64,000 nucleotides of DNA, taken from positions 117,186,637 through 117,250,636 of the forward strand of contig NC_089582.1 of the NCBI RefSeq assembly GCF_019320115.1. The letters are read 5' to 3'. Positions 43,345-57,800 of this stretch are shown here, piece by piece. Within the stretch, counting starts at the first letter, position 1. The number at the start of each line of letters is the position of its first letter. The notes beneath the pieces were generated by a model. The model had not been told where the DNA came from. It made no database searches and saw only the letters and a list, made by a program, of their open reading frames with translations. Position numbers and translations under genes: made by a program. Source of the DNA: Miscanthus floridulus. Taxonomy: Eukaryota; Streptophyta; Magnoliopsida; Poales; Poaceae.

Positions 43345-45096
43345 TCACATCGTGTCCGCCGCGACGAAGGGGTCGTAGTGGAGGCCCACCGCCGAGAGCA
43401 GCGGCGGGCCACGCCTCGCCGCGATCCAGACCCGCACCGTCGTGCCCGCGACGGGGCGGGGCAGCCGGTGCAGCCGCTTGTGCCCCACCGTCGTGCCGTT
43501 GGCCACGGGCGCGCCGTCCACGTACAACCGCGTGCCGCTCCACGCGCTGCCCCAGCGCCACGTGCTCCTGGATCCGCACCACGTTGAACGCCTGCGCGCC
43601 CGGCCCCGGCCGCCGCAGACGCAGCTCGATCCAGTACCCGTTCCGGCGCCCGTCCTCGGCCGTCGGCGCCCAGTACGTGCCGTCGCGGCCGTCCAGCACG
43701 TTGCGCGCCGCGAACCCGGCGCCGCGCTCGCTGCTGGCCCGGGCCTCGCTGCCCGCGGCGAGGTCCGTGCCGAAGATGGTGGCCACGGCGGCCCCGAACT
43801 CGCGCAGCCGCGCGATGTCGGCGTCCTCGACCAGGCCCGTGGAGTTGGGCGGCGCGTTGAGCAGGAGCACGCAGTTCCGGCCCACGGAGTTGTAGTAGAT
43901 CTCCAGCAGCTGGCTCAGCGGCTTGGCCGTCTCGTTCTTGTGCCAGAACCAGCCCGTCCGGATCGACACGTCGCACTCCGGCGGCACCCAGTCTCGCCCC
44001 CGCGGGTCGCCCTCGTTCAGGTACCTGCAGGCACGCACAACAATGGCGCATGCATGTGCGTGATGTATTGTATTAGTCGGTGGACACCATTGACAGAGGA
44101 TGCTCTGTTTTTGTCAGCATATATCATATACATATTCTCTTTATATATGTGTGCAATGCACGTACTTCTCGATGCCGGCTTCGCCGATGGTGATCATGGA
44201 GCGGTTGACGGTGGACCAACAAGTGGTTCCAGCGTAGCCCTTCTCGTCGCCGACCCACCGGACGTCGGGCCCGTCGTCGGAGAAGATGTTGATGGAGCCC
44301 TGCAGCTGCTTCACCGTCTGGAACCACTCCTGGAAGTGGTACGTCATGTTGGTCGCGTTCTTGCCCTTGGCGCCGTCGAACCAAATCTCCGACACGCTCC
44401 CGTACCTTTGATAGGAGTAGTTTGTTTACGCACAGAATCATCATGTAAGGTTACAATTGCTACACCACGCTTTGTTTACTTGCATGGCCGCCGCCGGCCA
44501 TGGCTCATGAGCAGATTGAGAGCTAGCGCAGCAGCTCGGAACGGAACTGACCCGGTGAGGAGCTCGTGGAGCTGGGCCTCGTAGTACTCGTTGTACGCGA
44601 CCTCCTCGCCGTACCGCTCGTCGTGGCGGTCCCACGGTGAGAGGTAGAGCCCGGCGTCGACGCCGCGCGCACGGGCGGCGTCCACGAACTCCCTGACCAC
44701 GTCGCCGCGGCCTCCGCGCCAGGGGCTGGCGCGCACGGAGTGGGCCGTGTACTCGGACGGCCAGAGGCAGAACCCGTCGTGGTGCTTGGCGACGAGGATG
44801 ACGAGCGAGGCCCCCGCCGCCCGCGCCGCGTCCATCCACTGGGTGGCGTTGAGCGCCGCGGGGCGGAACAGCGACGGGTCCTCCGTCCCCGTGCCCCACT
44901 CCGAGTCCGTGAAGGTGTTCATGCCGAAGTGGAAGAACATGATCACCTCGCGCCGCTGCCACTTCAACTGCGCCGCCGACGGGATCGGCAGCACCGGCAG
45001 CGGCGGCGGCGTCGCGCGCCACGCCTCTGTCGTGGAGACGAGGACGGCCACTACGGCCAGCGCCGCCGCGGCCAGGCACAGCAACGGGCTTGCCAT
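43345..45096 (-). pseudogene. FUC1: FUC1 copy with a one-base frameshift, unit 2
   Basis: The exon structure matches unit 1: 45096-44552, 44405-44166, and exon 3 from 44024. In exon 3 an extra A at about 43526-43527 (GTACAACCG instead of GTACACCG) shifts the frame in the C-terminal discoidin-like part. Translation then runs in the wrong frame to a stop near 43301. The GH29 catalytic domain is unaffected. This is either a real young defect or a consensus error in a duplicated contig end. All other coding bases appear identical to unit 1. Confidence 0.85.
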
Positions 45097-45161
45097 CGTG
45101 TCGTCGACTGTCGTCGATGCTTCTCACTTCTCTGTTCCCGGGACGGCCAAGTGTGTGTAGC

Positions 45162-45169
45162 GATATATA
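45162..45169 (-). promoter_or_regulatory. TATA box of FUC1, unit 2
   Basis: Identical to 24435-24442, with the copia insertion at the same distance upstream. Confidence 0.55.
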
Positions 45170-45531
45170 CTGGCGCCGGCCGGTAGGGTCGAGGAGGAGA
45201 TGCCGGATGCGTATGGTGTTAGAGATAAACGTGTTATACAAGATATTGTAACGTGCTTTCCAGGTTGTTACAATTGGGACTCCTATAGATAGGATAGATT
45301 CAGGAGTCCTAGTTTAAAACAATCTATATCTGTAACTGTTGGTTCTATATATATAAACGCGCAGCCTACGGTGAGCCAAGACAGGCAACCATAGTTACCA
45401 TCCAATCTATCATGGTAATCAGAGCCGCCTCTTCCTAACACATCAAAAAAAAAACGAGAGACAGAAGCCTCGCGGCAGGATCTTGACGCCCCGACGTTCG
45501 GTCTGCGCGAAGAAGAAGCCCCGACGTTCCC

Positions 45532-46182
45532 ATGGCGTCGTCCTCCTCTGCGCCCCTCTCGACACCACTAGGACTGCCGGTTTCTGACAAGCTTACGCGG
45601 GACAATTTCGTCCTGTGGAAAGCTCAGTTTCTCCCGGCAGTCCGCGGCGCCAAGGTGCTTGGCATCTTGGATGGATCAATTCCTGAGCCGCCACAAGTAC
45701 TAGAAGTCGAAGTCGACGGCAAGAAGAAAGAAGTCCCTAACCCAGAGCATGACTCATGGGTAAGCAAAGATCAACAGCTCCTTAGCTACCTGGTGAACTC
45801 AGTCTCCAAGGAGGTTCTCGCCGGGATCGCGACTGCAACGACCTCCGCTCAAGCATGGAAGGCACTAGGGGTCATGTTTGCAGCGCAATCAAGAGCGCGG
45901 GTCACAAACCTGCGCATGCAACTGGCCACCACCAAGAAGGGAAGCCTCTCGATGGCGGCCTATTTCAACAAGATGCAAAATATTAAGGATGAACTCGCTT
46001 CAGCTGGCGTCACCGTCAATGACGATGAGGTTGTTGCTCATATACTCAATGGTCTAGATTTTGATTATCACCCCTTTGTCTCTTCCATGATGGGCCGATC
46101 AGGAGATCTTTCGCTCTCTGAATTATATTCACTTCTCATGGAATATGACCTCCGGCTTGAGATGTTTCAAGGAGCCGGATAG
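45532..46182 (+). CDS. Copia gag, unit 2
   Basis: Same 216-aa translation as 24805-25455, including the terminal in-frame TAG. Confidence 0.85.
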   Translation: MASSSSAPLSTPLGLPVSDKLTRDNFVLWKAQFLPAVRGAKVLGILDGSIPEPPQVLEVEVDGKKKEVPNPEHDSWVSKDQQLLSYLVNSVSKEVLAGIATATTSAQAWKALGVMFAAQSRARVTNLRMQLATTKKGSLSMAAYFNKMQNIKDELASAGVTVNDDEVVAHILNGLDFDYHPFVSSMMGRSGDLSLSELYSLLMEYDLRLEMFQGAG

Positions 46183-46200
46183 TACCAATCCTCAGCAAAT

Positions 46201-49200
46201 ATGGCGTCCCGAGGCCGTGGAAATCGCGGACGCCCTGGTGGTCGTCGTGGTTTCCACCGATCTGGTGGTGGCCGATTCAATCCAGGGCGTACGGGACAAA
46301 GCAACAACAATCAGAACTACACCATCAATCAAGGCAACAGCTCGCAAGGAAACAAGAGGCCGCCATGTCAAATCTGCAAGAAGACCAACCATGAAGCGAA
46401 GCAGTGTTACTTCCGCTATGACGAAGACGATCAGTACCGTGGAAGACCTACAGAAGCCTACGGCGTCGACACCAACTGGTATGCTGATAGTGGTGCCACA
46501 AATCATGTCACCGGCGAACTTGAGAAGCTGACTGTTCGTGACAAATATAGCGGACATGAGCAAGTTCACACCGCCAATGGCACAGGTATGCACATCAGTA
46601 ATATTGGACATGCAACTTTTCATACCCCTTCTAGTAAACTTCTTCTTAAGAATATCCTTCATGTACCTACTGCTTCCAAAAGTCTTGCTTCCGTTCACAA
46701 ACTTGCTAAAGACAACAATGCCTTCCTTGAATTTCATCCTAATTTCTTCTTTATTAAGAATCAGGACACGAAGAAGATTTTACACCGCGGTAGATGCAAG
46801 GGAGGCTTGTACCCTCTTGTTCCAAGATCAACAGGAGAAGAGAGAGGGTCAAAACATGAAGTGTTTGGGGTCCATGTGCTGTCTACTTCCTTATGGCATA
46901 GTCGTCTAGGTCATCCCGCTATTCCTATAGTTCAGAAAGTTCTTAGTTCCAATAAATTACCATGTGATAGCACCAAGAGTGTGGAGTCTATTTGTGATTC
47001 ATGTCAAAGGGCCAAGAGTCATCAACTTCCGTATTCTTTATCAAATAAAACTTCGAGTGCTCCTCTTGATTTGATCTATTCTGATGTCTGGGGACCTGCT
47101 CCTATCTCTGTTGGGCGCTACAGCTACTATGTTAGCTTTATTGACGACTATAGCAAATATACATGGATCTACCTCTTGAAACATAAATCTGATGTTTTTC
47201 GGGTTTTCCAAGATTTTCAAAACCTCGTTGAAAGAAAATTCTCAAAGAAAATTCTTTGTGTCCAGTCGGATTGGGGAGGCGAGTACGAGAAATTGAATTC
47301 CTTCTTTCAACACGTTGGGATCACACATCGTGTGTCTTGTCCCCATGCTCATCAGCAAAATGGTGCTGCTGAACGCAAACATAGGCATATTGTTGAGGTA
47401 GGCCTGGCGCTCCTTGCTCACGCTTCCATGCCCCTAAAATTTTGGGATCAAGCTTTCCTTACCGCCACCTACCTGATTAATATTCTCCCCAGCAAGGTTA
47501 TCAATTTTGACGTCCCTAGCACTCGCCTCTTGCATGAAACACCTGACTATAGCAATCTTCGCACCTTTGGTTGTGCATGTTGGCCTAATTTGAGACCGTA
47601 CAATTCTAGAAAATTATCTTTTCGATCCATTCAGTGTGCGTTTCTTGGCTATAGTTCCATGCACAAAGGGTTCAAATGTCTCGACATATCCACTGGTCGC
47701 ATCTATATCTCCCGTGATGTTGTGTTTGATGAAGCTGTGTTTCCGTTCTCTAAACTTCATCCTAATGCCGGTGCATCTCTTAGGAAAGAAATTATCCTGC
47801 TTCCTTCCTCTCTTCGTAATCCTGGGGATGATCATTGCACTGTTTCCGATATTACTGATAATACTAATGTGCCTGGTGTTTGTAGTGGTTCTCAGGAACA
47901 ATCTGCAGGGAATTCTAAAGAATCTGCAGCCAGCATGCCCATCCTTTCTCCCGCTTCGGCACGTTCTGGTGCAGAAGATCATGACAACGGATCTCATGTG
48001 GATCTGCTGTCACCTCTCGGCGCGGCTCCTGCGGCCGATTCGCCTGGATCTCCTGCGCCCACTCCGAGCTCGCAGCATGGGGGGGCAAGCATACCGGCCG
48101 CCCCGGCACCTGCGGCCATGTCGGACGACGCAGCTTTACCTGTCGACAGCCCGACGCATGTGACGACATCTCACTCGACAAGCACCGATGCACAGGGATC
48201 TCTGTCGTCGGGATCTTCTACAACATCCAGTCCATTGCCAGCAGCGCCTGATCCTCCACGCCGACAAACACGCCTGCAGAGCGGTATTACAAAGCCAAAG
48301 AAGATGTACGATGGTGTGATTCGGTACAGTCTGTTCAGTGCAGCTGGTGAACCTAATTCTGTTGAAGAAGCACTTGCAGATCCAAAGTGGCGTCAGGCGA
48401 TGGAAGTGGAAATTCAGGCTCTTGACAAGAACCGCACGTGGCACCTTGTTCCAGGCAAATCAGGACAGAATATAATAGACTGCAAATGGGTATTTAAAAT
48501 CAAGCGGAAAGCTGATGGAAGCATTGATAGATACAAAGCTCGATTGGTAGCAAAAGGGTTTAAGCAGCGATATGGCATTGATTACGAAGACACTTTCAGT
48601 CCGGTTGTTAAGATAGCTACAGTTAGACTTGTCCTTTCTATTGCAGTTTCAAGGGGATGGTGTCTTAAACAGCTTGATGTGCAGAATGCGTTCTTGCACG
48701 GCGTTCTGGAAGAGGAAGTTTATATGAAACAACCACCAGGTTTTCAAAGTGCTGAGACTCCGGGATATATATGCAAACTGGACAAGGCGATTTATGGTCT
48801 GAAGCAGGCACCTAGAGCATGGTACTCCAGGTTAAACTCCAAGTTAATTGCATTAGGCTTTGTGCCATCCAAGTCAGACATGTCTTTGTTTATTTACAAT
48901 AAGCATGATATAGTTATTTATATGCTCATCTATGTGGATGATATCATTGTTACAAGCTCTTCAGCTAAAGCAGTCATGGCGCTTCTTGAGGATTTGAAAG
49001 AAGACTTTGCGCTTAAAGATCTTGGCAAGTTGCACTATTTTTTGGGCATAGAAGTCAAAGAAGAATCAAATGGTATAACTCTTTCTCAAGGTAAATATGC
49101 ACAAGACTTGCTAACTCGGGTAGGCATGCTCGGGTGTAAGCCGTGCACGACTCCTTTGCCCGTGTCAGAGAAATTGTCAAGTTATGAAGGTGATTCACTT

Positions 49201-49881
49201 AGTTCTGAAGATAGTACTCGCTATAGGAGTGTTGTTGGTGCTCTTCAATATTTAACAATTACACGTCCTGATCTGTCTTTTGCGGTAAATAGAGTTTGCC
49301 AATTCTTGCATGCGCCAACTTCAACTCATTGGACTGCAGTAAAAAGGATACTAAGATATATACAACACACAATTGGGCTAGGATTGCATATTCAGAAAGT
49401 TGTGTCTCCGTTTGTCAGTGCCTTCTCTGATGCAGATTGGGCTGGTGATGTAGATGACAGGAGGTCTACAGGTGGCTTTGCTGTATTCTTTGGAAGTAAT
49501 CTTATATCGTGGAGTGCTAGAAAACAGCCCACCGTTTCAAGATCTAGTACTGAGGCAGAGTACAAGGCTATGGCAAATGCCACTGCAGAAATAATATGGC
49601 TTGAGCAGTTGCTAGCCGAGCTTGGTGTTAAGGTATGCCGAACTTCAGTTCTTTGGTGTGATAATCTTGGTGCAACGTACTTGTCAGCAAATCCTGTGTT
49701 TCATGCTAGAGCAAAACATATAGAAATTGACTTTCATTTTGTTCGTGAGAGAGTCATGAGAAAGCAGTTGCAAGTTCGGTTTATATCCTCTGGAGATCAG
49801 TTGGCAGATGGATTCACAAAGGCTTTACCAGTTGCAAAGATGAATGACTTTGTTCGCAATCTAAATCTTCAAGGTGGCTAG
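46201..49881 (+). CDS. Copia zinc knuckle to RNase H polyprotein, unit 2
   Basis: Same 1226-aa translation as 25474-29154, with all catalytic motifs present. Confidence 0.93.
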   Translation: MASRGRGNRGRPGGRRGFHRSGGGRFNPGRTGQSNNNQNYTINQGNSSQGNKRPPCQICKKTNHEAKQCYFRYDEDDQYRGRPTEAYGVDTNWYADSGATNHVTGELEKLTVRDKYSGHEQVHTANGTGMHISNIGHATFHTPSSKLLLKNILHVPTASKSLASVHKLAKDNNAFLEFHPNFFFIKNQDTKKILHRGRCKGGLYPLVPRSTGEERGSKHEVFGVHVLSTSLWHSRLGHPAIPIVQKVLSSNKLPCDSTKSVESICDSCQRAKSHQLPYSLSNKTSSAPLDLIYSDVWGPAPISVGRYSYYVSFIDDYSKYTWIYLLKHKSDVFRVFQDFQNLVERKFSKKILCVQSDWGGEYEKLNSFFQHVGITHRVSCPHAHQQNGAAERKHRHIVEVGLALLAHASMPLKFWDQAFLTATYLINILPSKVINFDVPSTRLLHETPDYSNLRTFGCACWPNLRPYNSRKLSFRSIQCAFLGYSSMHKGFKCLDISTGRIYISRDVVFDEAVFPFSKLHPNAGASLRKEIILLPSSLRNPGDDHCTVSDITDNTNVPGVCSGSQEQSAGNSKESAASMPILSPASARSGAEDHDNGSHVDLLSPLGAAPAADSPGSPAPTPSSQHGGASIPAAPAPAAMSDDAALPVDSPTHVTTSHSTSTDAQGSLSSGSSTTSSPLPAAPDPPRRQTRLQSGITKPKKMYDGVIRYSLFSAAGEPNSVEEALADPKWRQAMEVEIQALDKNRTWHLVPGKSGQNIIDCKWVFKIKRKADGSIDRYKARLVAKGFKQRYGIDYEDTFSPVVKIATVRLVLSIAVSRGWCLKQLDVQNAFLHGVLEEEVYMKQPPGFQSAETPGYICKLDKAIYGLKQAPRAWYSRLNSKLIALGFVPSKSDMSLFIYNKHDIVIYMLIYVDDIIVTSSSAKAVMALLEDLKEDFALKDLGKLHYFLGIEVKEESNGITLSQGKYAQDLLTRVGMLGCKPCTTPLPVSEKLSSYEGDSLSSEDSTRYRSVVGALQYLTITRPDLSFAVNRVCQFLHAPTSTHWTAVKRILRYIQHTIGLGLHIQKVVSPFVSAFSDADWAGDVDDRRSTGGFAVFFGSNLISWSARKQPTVSRSSTEAEYKAMANATAEIIWLEQLLAELGVKVCRTSVLWCDNLGATYLSANPVFHARAKHIEIDFHFVRERVMRKQLQVRFISSGDQLADGFTKALPVAKMNDFVRNLNLQGG

Positions 49882-51093
49882 GACGTTTAGATTGAGTGGG
49901 GGTGTTAGAGATAAACGTGTTATACAAGATATTGTAACGTGCTTTCCAGGTTGTTACAATTGGGACTCCTATAGATAGGATAGATTCAGGAGTCCTAGTT
50001 TAAAACAATCTATATCTGTAACTGTTGGTTCTATATATATAAACGCGCAGCCTATGGTGAGCCAAGACAGGCAACCATAGTTACCATCCAATCTATCATA
50101 TGGGCCGCGCTGGGAGAATGGGATTCGGGCGATGAGGAAGCCGCCGATGGTGCACGACGAGCGCGTTCCCAAGGGGTGGTCACGGGCGCATGTGACGCCT
50201 GTCGCTTTGCCTTGCCTTGCCCCCCGCGGCGCGTGCGTGCATCCGATCCGACGCTGCCGGAGGAACGTTTGCAGGAACCACTGGCACGTCATTCGATCGC
50301 TTTCCCTCATTCGATCACGCGTCATTCTCGCCCGATTCCTTGATTCCCTCGTCCGATCCAGCGGCCAGATCAGACGAGGACCGGCTCCGCTCTCCTTGTT
50401 GCCAAGCCTGGCGTTCGTCGAACAGACCGATGCACCGGTCGGTCGGCCGCCCAGTGCATGTCGCGCAGGCGCAGCTGTAGGCCTGTAGCAGCGCGTTGCG
50501 TTTGGACGACGCTGTTGGTCGCACTCGCGTGCGTGCTGGTGAAGTGGTGATGCAGCCGAGGCCCGAGGGCCGTGGCCGTAACGTCGCTTTAGGTAGGCGG
50601 TCATCGCCTGGCTGCTCCGGCGTCCGGCGCTCGGCGCTCTCATGCTGGTGTCGCGGCGCGCGGGGCCTGCCGTTTCTCACTTTCTCTGGTGTCCGCTGCC
50701 TAATGCTGCACGCGCGGTTGCTTTGCTGCAGGAGTTTTGGCTGCGTACAGGCAACTGATTTCTTTCGGCTGGCTTCCTCCTCTGGCTCGTCAAAACTTTT
50801 AGCTTGGCAAACGGCAGAGATCATCTCATTTGCGTTGCGTGCAGTGCTTCGTCGGTAGCTGCTTGGGCGTTGGGCCTGCCAAGTGTTAACGCCACCAGCT
50901 GTCCTGAGTTTGCATATACTGTTTCAAAGATGGAATCTGAAATAGCCAGTGCCAAGTTCTGCATTTCGGCGATACGATGAGATCATGAACTAGTTATTAA
51001 TAAAAAGTTTATTATGGCTCTACATCCTGATGTGATGTCGACGGCCCAGCACCCTGGTACGAATGTGGAGTCGAGGAATTACGACGGACGACA

Positions 51094-51389
51094 GGCGAGC
51101 GAGCATTAGCTCTAGTGGTTCCGTCCCCGTCGGGGAAGGCTCCGGTCCGGAGTTCGACTTCCAGCTGTCGAGGACATAGCTGCGGTAATACGTAGTTTGT
51201 AAAGAAAAAAAATCCATCGTCTATCTCGCATCTCAAAGCACAGGTAAAAATGTTTCGGCCCACTCACAGGGTTACGGGTTCCTGTATGAAGACGGGGCAT
51301 GGGGTTCGGGGTTTTTCTTGGCCTATGTGAGAGGCCTTCTTCCTAGCGCAAAAACTGTGGAGGCTGTCTGCCCACCGCAGGCCGAGTTT
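51094..51389 (+). mobile_element. tRNA-derived SINE, unit 2
   Basis: Second copy of 30367-30662, with the 15-bp duplication at 51079-51093 and 51390-51404. Confidence 0.75.
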
Positions 51390-52080
51390 TTACGACGGAC
51401 GACAATCGAGTTTTGTTTCGAGTACTAAACGTTTCCTTCCACGCCCTTGAGGACAGTTCATTCAATCAGTGGTGTTTGGCCACTTTGATGTTGAGCGAAG
51501 AATAGCACGCAAACGGCCAAGACTAGCTCCTGGACGGTTACGTGCATCCGGACGTCCGCTCTTGCTCTGTCCTAGTCGTTCGGCTTCGCGTGCCACTCAC
51601 GCTAGCTCCGCTTTCCGTGCCCGCATTCGGACCGCTCCCTTCCATTCTGTTGCCCACGCCGCCCGGATGATTCAGCCCTGTCTCTTCCACATCGACGCTT
51701 CGCCCGCCTCTTCCACGCCGCTTGGATGACGCCCCGGCCTCTTTAACAACGACACTGCGTGGCCTGCGCTCCCCCCCATCGACGCCACCATGGCTCCCAC
51801 GCTAGCTCTATTTTCCTCGCTCAACAACCCTACATCCATATCTACTTCTGTAACACTTAGATAAAACAATTACAACATACGTCTGAAATAGATGAAACAT
51901 CCGGAACATACGTTTGCAACATAGGCATTGCTACATATGCAACATTCAGATAAAACACTTGCAACATGCATCTGAAACAGATGAATTTTTTTGAGCCAAG
52001 TCTTGCAACATACGTGTATAACCATTGTAACAAGTGCAACATGCGGAAACTACTATTACAACATCCATTTGAAACATTTG

Positions 52081-52553
52081 TGTGGGGTGTACGACCCCGG
52101 ATACCCACGGCATACCACATGGGCTGCGTCCCTAGGGGTGGCCCAGCCCACAAGAAGAAGCCTTGCGAGGCACGACTCTGGTCGACGCCTCCCGCAAGAC
52201 ATTGGGAAGATATCCTGAAGATATTACGAGTTCTGTTAGGACATGTATGATCCCAAGATTCCTGTAATCAGTTATTACTTTCCGGTTATCTCTTATATCT
52301 AACCGATTTGTAACTCTGCCTCCCGGACTATATAAGGCGGGCAAGGACTCCCTCTAAAATCATGGCATATCATACGATAGCTAATACAAACCAACAGACC
52401 ACAGGAGTAGGGTATTACGTCATACTGATGGCCTGAACCTATCTAACTCGTGTGTCTCTGTTGTCTTCTTGTTCTTGATCTCACGCACCTCTGCCGATCA
52501 ATCTACCTTCGTGGGATACCCCTCGGAGGATTGCCGACAATATTCTGTCGACA
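52081..52553 (+). repeat. 5' LTR of the Tat element, unit 2
   Basis: Second copy of 31354-31826. Confidence 0.9.
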
Positions 52554-52966
52554 GTTGGCGTGCTAGGTAGAGGTGTGCGTGCTGTTTCCTTGTCGAACAA
52601 GATGACTTTTTTCGCAGGCTCTTCGTCCCTTCCATAGCCCGGCCAGATCTTCACGGTCAGATCCATCTCCTGGGTCATCAACGCTGATGGAGTCGAAGAG
52701 CTCCTCAAGCCGGGGCAGATCGGTTCTGCGCCGGTCACCACCACTCCTGCAACTGCAGATTCGATCTCGGAGCCTATTCCGAGGTCTCCCTCGACAACGA
52801 CTCGCCGTCCGCTTCCTCGCTACCAGAGGAGGCCGATCAACAATGACGATCTGATCGAATCTATCGATCGGGTCGGACTAAAGCTCGTCAATTGTCTCTC
52901 TGTTGCTGAATCGACACTGGACACTCTAGTTCAGCGCCGACCACCCTCCGATCTAGATCTATCGGA

Positions 52967-54802
52967 TGGTGCTCGGGAAACTATAGGGGCTACGGCCCTA
53001 CCCTTCGGATTCTCCAATGCCGCCGCCGCTTACCAGCACGCCCTAAGGGGCAAACTCGCCGACCAGGTCGCCGTCTAGCTCCCGCCGACCATCAACACGC
53101 TACACTTAGGCCGGAGCCCCGGGGCGCACCTCCAGACCATCTTGGAAGAAACTCTAGGCTCCGAGTCTCAGGGCTCTACGGAGACCCTCACCGAAACCTT
53201 CTCCGATCAGTTTCTCCTTCCACCCTTCCGGGGTGGTACGATCTTCAACATCAGCATCGACATCCCTCCTCAGAACAGCGAAACCGAGGAGGAGCGCGTT
53301 GCTCGGGAGAACCAAAACGTCAACCGCGCGCAACGGTGAGAAAACGAGGCAGCCATCGTTAGGGCCGAGGCTGCTCGGCATAATCGGCTTGACTCTTAAG
53401 GAAGACCGCTCCCACTCTACCGCGACCTCGACAAAGAATTCCTCTGCATCGACGGCCACGACGTCTTCAAGACTCCAAGCGCCAATTTGGCAGTAGCCGC
53501 CAACGAGCTCGCCCGTTTCCCTCAAATGCCCGAGCTTGCCAAGATCGCCGCCATGCTTAAAGCGGCTCACTATCAGGTCAATGAGATCCATGAGGATCAG
53601 AGACCTTCGTGCTCTACAAGCACAATTCACCGCTCAGCTGCCCCGAGGTCCAATCGCCGCCCAAGTCAAAGCCATTTCACCGACCAATCGCTACCTCTCT
53701 AGGGGGGACCCGGGGGCATCGCGACGAACACCATCGCTAACATGACCAGGAGGTCGAGCAGGATGCTAGAGTACATCTTAGCAACCTTCGGGATGCGCGG
53801 CGGCGTATCGAGCAACGTCGTTTTGGTCGCCATGAAGATGAAGTACGTCGCCGCCAGGATTACGAAAGGGAGTATGGCAACCCAGACTCAGCCCTCGAGC
53901 CTATCCCCGACCACAACACCATAGACTACGATGTCAACAACCCTGAGGGGTCTTCGTCTTTCATAAGGGCACTCCAAACGCTTCGATGGCCCCGTGGTGT
54001 TAAGATCACCGGGGTCGAGCCCTACGAAGGAAGAATGAACCCAACTCAGTGGCTGCAGGCTTACGCCACTGCCGCCCGTGCCGCGGGAGGAGACACCAGC
54101 GTCATGGCAAATTATCTCCCCGTCATGCTCACGCCACCCGCCATGAGCTAGTTCACCAGCCTTGCGCCGGACTCCACCGGCTCATGGGAAGAGTTGAAGA
54201 AAGTCTTCACCAACAACTATATGGCCACGTGTACTCAACCTGGCACGAAGTATGATCTCAGCCGCATCAACCAGAAGCCATCTGAGCTCCTTCATAGCTA
54301 CATCCGACGTTTCTCCGAGATGAGGAACTCTATCCCCAACATCATGGAAGCTGAAGTCATCACCACCTTTATCCGAGGACTCCACCATCGCGAGCTTTGC
54401 TCCAAATTCAACCGTAAGCCACCGACCGGTATCGGTGAAATGATAACTACCGCCAACTAGTACGTCGATGCAGAGGAAGCCGAGGTGCGCTTCAACGAGG
54501 ACATAGGCACTCAGCGACCACCTCACCGATACGACGATTGCCCCGACGATAGACGTCACAGCGACCGCCGTCCCGATGATCGCAGCTATCATCTCGATAG
54601 CGGCCGTGACCGAACAGGAGGACACAGGCCTGGCCAAAATCACCGCCATCGCCTAGAACACATCTTTGCCGTTGCTAGTCAACCTCGCGCCAAGCGTAAC
54701 TACGACGAGCAGTACCAAAAGATCCTCGACGGCCCATGCCCTCTTCACAAGAATGCCAAACACAAGATGAAGGACTGCATTGGTCTCGCCAGGGAGTTCT
54801 AG
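52967..54802 (+). pseudogene. Tat gag pseudogene, unit 2
   Basis: Second copy of 32240-34075, with the same stops. Confidence 0.8.
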
Positions 54803-57800
54803 GACAAGAGGCTCGATGATGATGCCAACGATGGAGCCACAGGTCACCGACCGCCTGGGAACAACAACAACACCTTTCAGGACCATGATAAGGTGGTCGC
54901 CACCATCTTTGGGAGCCTCGCCTCCACTGAGAGTCGAAGGGAACAGAAGCTTGCCGCCCGACGAGTGCTCGCCGTCGCTTCAGAAGAAACTACCGCCGAC
55001 CCCAGCTATCGCCCATGGTCCGAGATCCCCATCACCTTCAGTAGGGCCGACCAATGGGCAGACATACCATATACAGGGCGTTTCCCCCTCGTCCTCAATG
55101 CAACTGTCCAGAAGGTGCTCTTCAGAAAAGTCCTCGTTGATGGTGGCAGTGCTTTGAACCTACTCTTCGTCGGAGCCCTAAGGGAGTTGGGCCTCGCGAT
55201 ATCAGATCTCACACCCTGAGACTCCTCCATCTGGGGTGTGGTACCTAGAAGGGCATCCAGACCACTTGGAGAGATTACCCTACCAGTTCAGTTTGGTACG
55301 GCAAGCAACTACCGCGTCGAGCATATCAACTTCTACGTCACCGACTTCGACACCGCCTACCACGTCATACTTGGCCGGCTAGCTCTAGCCAAATTCATGG
55401 CCATACCACACTACGCATATCTGGTGTTGAAGATGCCTTCGCCTGCTAGAGTCCTGGCTCTGTGGGCCAACCTATCCGTTGCCTACGCCTACGAGACAGA
55501 GAGTCTCGCTCTCACCGAAGCCACCGACCTCTCCATCCAGATGGCTAGCGTGGTCGCCAAAGCCAAGACAGTACCCGCCAATGACATGGAGATTCCAGAG
55601 CTAGAGCTTTCCTGTGCCTCCGCCAAGTCCAAGGAAATCAAGGAGGTTGGCCTCGGCCTCGATGATGCCTCCAAGACCATGAAGATTGGGGCTCACCTTG
55701 ACCCCAAATAGGAAGGCGCGCTCGTCTCCTTCCTACGTGCCAACGCCGATGTGTTTGCTTGGAAACCTGTAGACATGCCGGGGGTACCAAAGGAGAAGAT
55801 CGTGCACTCCTTGAATGTCTCGCTGTCCGCCAAACCGATCAAGCAGAAACTCCACCGATTCACGCCAGACAAGAAAGAGGCTATTAGGATAGAAATAAAA
55901 CGGCTCTTAGCTACCAGGTTTATAAAAGAAGTGTATCATCCGGATTGGTTAGCAAACCCTGTTCTTGTTTGAAAAAAGAATAAAGAATGGAGAATGTGTG
56001 TTGATTATACTGATCTTAACAAACACTGCCCTAAAGACCCCTTCGGCTTGCCTCAGATAGACGAGGTTGTAGACTCTACCGCTGGCTGTGAACTACTCTC
56101 TTTCCTTGACTGTTACTCCGGCTATCATCAGATTTCCCTCAAGGAAGTAGACTAGATAAAGACGTCGTTCATTACACCTTTCGGTGCATACTGCTACAAA
56201 ACTATGTCATTCGGACTCAAGAACGTCGGGGCTACCTATCAAAGGGCCATTCAGATGTGCCTCGACCAGCAGATCGGCCGCAACGTCAAAGCCTACATCG
56301 ATGATGTGGTCATCAAAACCAAGACAGTCGACAACCTTATCACCAACCTCGAAGAAACCTTCGCCAACCTAAACAAGTACCGATGGAAGCTGAACCCTTC
56401 AAAGTGCATCTTTGGAGTTCCATCCGGTATACTACTAGGCTACATAGTCAGTGCTCGAGGTATCGAGCCTAATCCTGACAAGGTCTCCGCCATCACCAAT
56501 ATGAAACGACCAACATGTGTCAAGGATATACAAAAGCTTACAGGTTGCATGGCTACTTTAATCTGCTTCATATCATGCCTCGGCAAAAAAGGGCTACCTT
56601 TCTTCAAGCTCCTCAAGGCCTCCGAGCACTTTTCATGGTCGGAGGAGGCAGACTCAGCTTTCGAGCAGCTCAAGTTGTTTTTGACAAAGCCACCGATCAT
56701 GACAGCGCCAAGGCTAGACGAGACTTTGCTCATATACATTGCCACCACTTCTCGCGTCGTGAGCACGGCTATCGTCGTCGAACGTGAGGAAGCCGGGCAT
56801 GCTTACAAGGTGCAATGTCCGGTCTACTTTATCAGTGAAGTACTTAATGAGCCAAAAACTCATTATCCTCAGGTACAAAAGCTGTTATACGCAATTTTCA
56901 TTACGTCGCGCAAGCTCCGACATTACTTCGAATACTACAAGATCGCCGTGGTCACTGAGTTCCCCTTGGGGGACATTCTTCGCAATAAAGAAGCCAATAG
57001 CCGCATCATTAAATGGGCTATTGAGCTCGGTACCTATTCCATTGAATTCAGAAGTAGACCTACCATTAAGTCACAGGCACTCGCTGACTTTGTCCCTGAA
57101 TGGACCGAGATCCAAGAGCCCATTGCCACTGCTTGTCCCGAACACTAGGTAATGTACTTCGACAACGCCCTTAATATCAATGGTGCTAGTGCGGGCATTC
57201 TGTTCATTACGCCGACCAAGGATAAGCTATGTTATGTTCTTCGAATACACTTCCCGGCCTCCAACAACGCCGCAGAATACGAAGCATGTCTCCATGGTCT
57301 TCATATAGCCGTCGCGCTCAGTGTCAAACACCTCATGGTGTATGGGGACTTTGCACTGGTTATCAACCAGTGCAACAAAGACTGGTCCTGTTCCAGCGAG
57401 AAGATGGACGCTTACTACGCTGAAATCAGGAAGCTTGAAGGAAAATTCTATGGCATCGAGTATCACCACATGGTACGTGACCAAAATCAACTCGCCAACC
57501 AACTATCCAAGCTTGGTTCTTCTCACGCCATGATTCCGCCGGGGGTTTTCATTCAAGATCTCTTGGCGCCATCCATCAAAGAAGATAAGGAAGTTGAAGA
57601 AGTTACCCCTGCCGAGCAGTTGGTACTTGCGGTACCTTCGCCGGTCGCCGATTGGAGGGATCAATTCATCAAGTACCTCACCAATGCCGAGGTACCCGCG
57701 GACAAGACTAAAACTGAATGCCTAGTTCGTCGGAGCAAACTTTACGTGTTGGTGGACGGCAGCTTGATGAGGAAAAGTGCCAAGGAAGGGATACTATAGA

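Larger units (their letters stand above)
45217..50098 (+). mobile_element. Young Ty1/copia element, unit 2
   Basis: Second copy of 24490-29371. LTRs are at 45217-45412 and 49903-50098, with TATGG at 45212-45216 and 50099-50103. The single C/T difference between the LTRs is the same as in unit 1, so the copies arose by duplication of one insertion, not by two transpositions. Confidence 0.95.

Noticed and set aside
22619..45096. Two FUC1 genes as diverged tandem paralogs
   Set aside because: Apart from one-base indels no difference was seen, introns and flanking transposons included, so this is a segment-level duplication or an assembly artefact and not old gene duplication.
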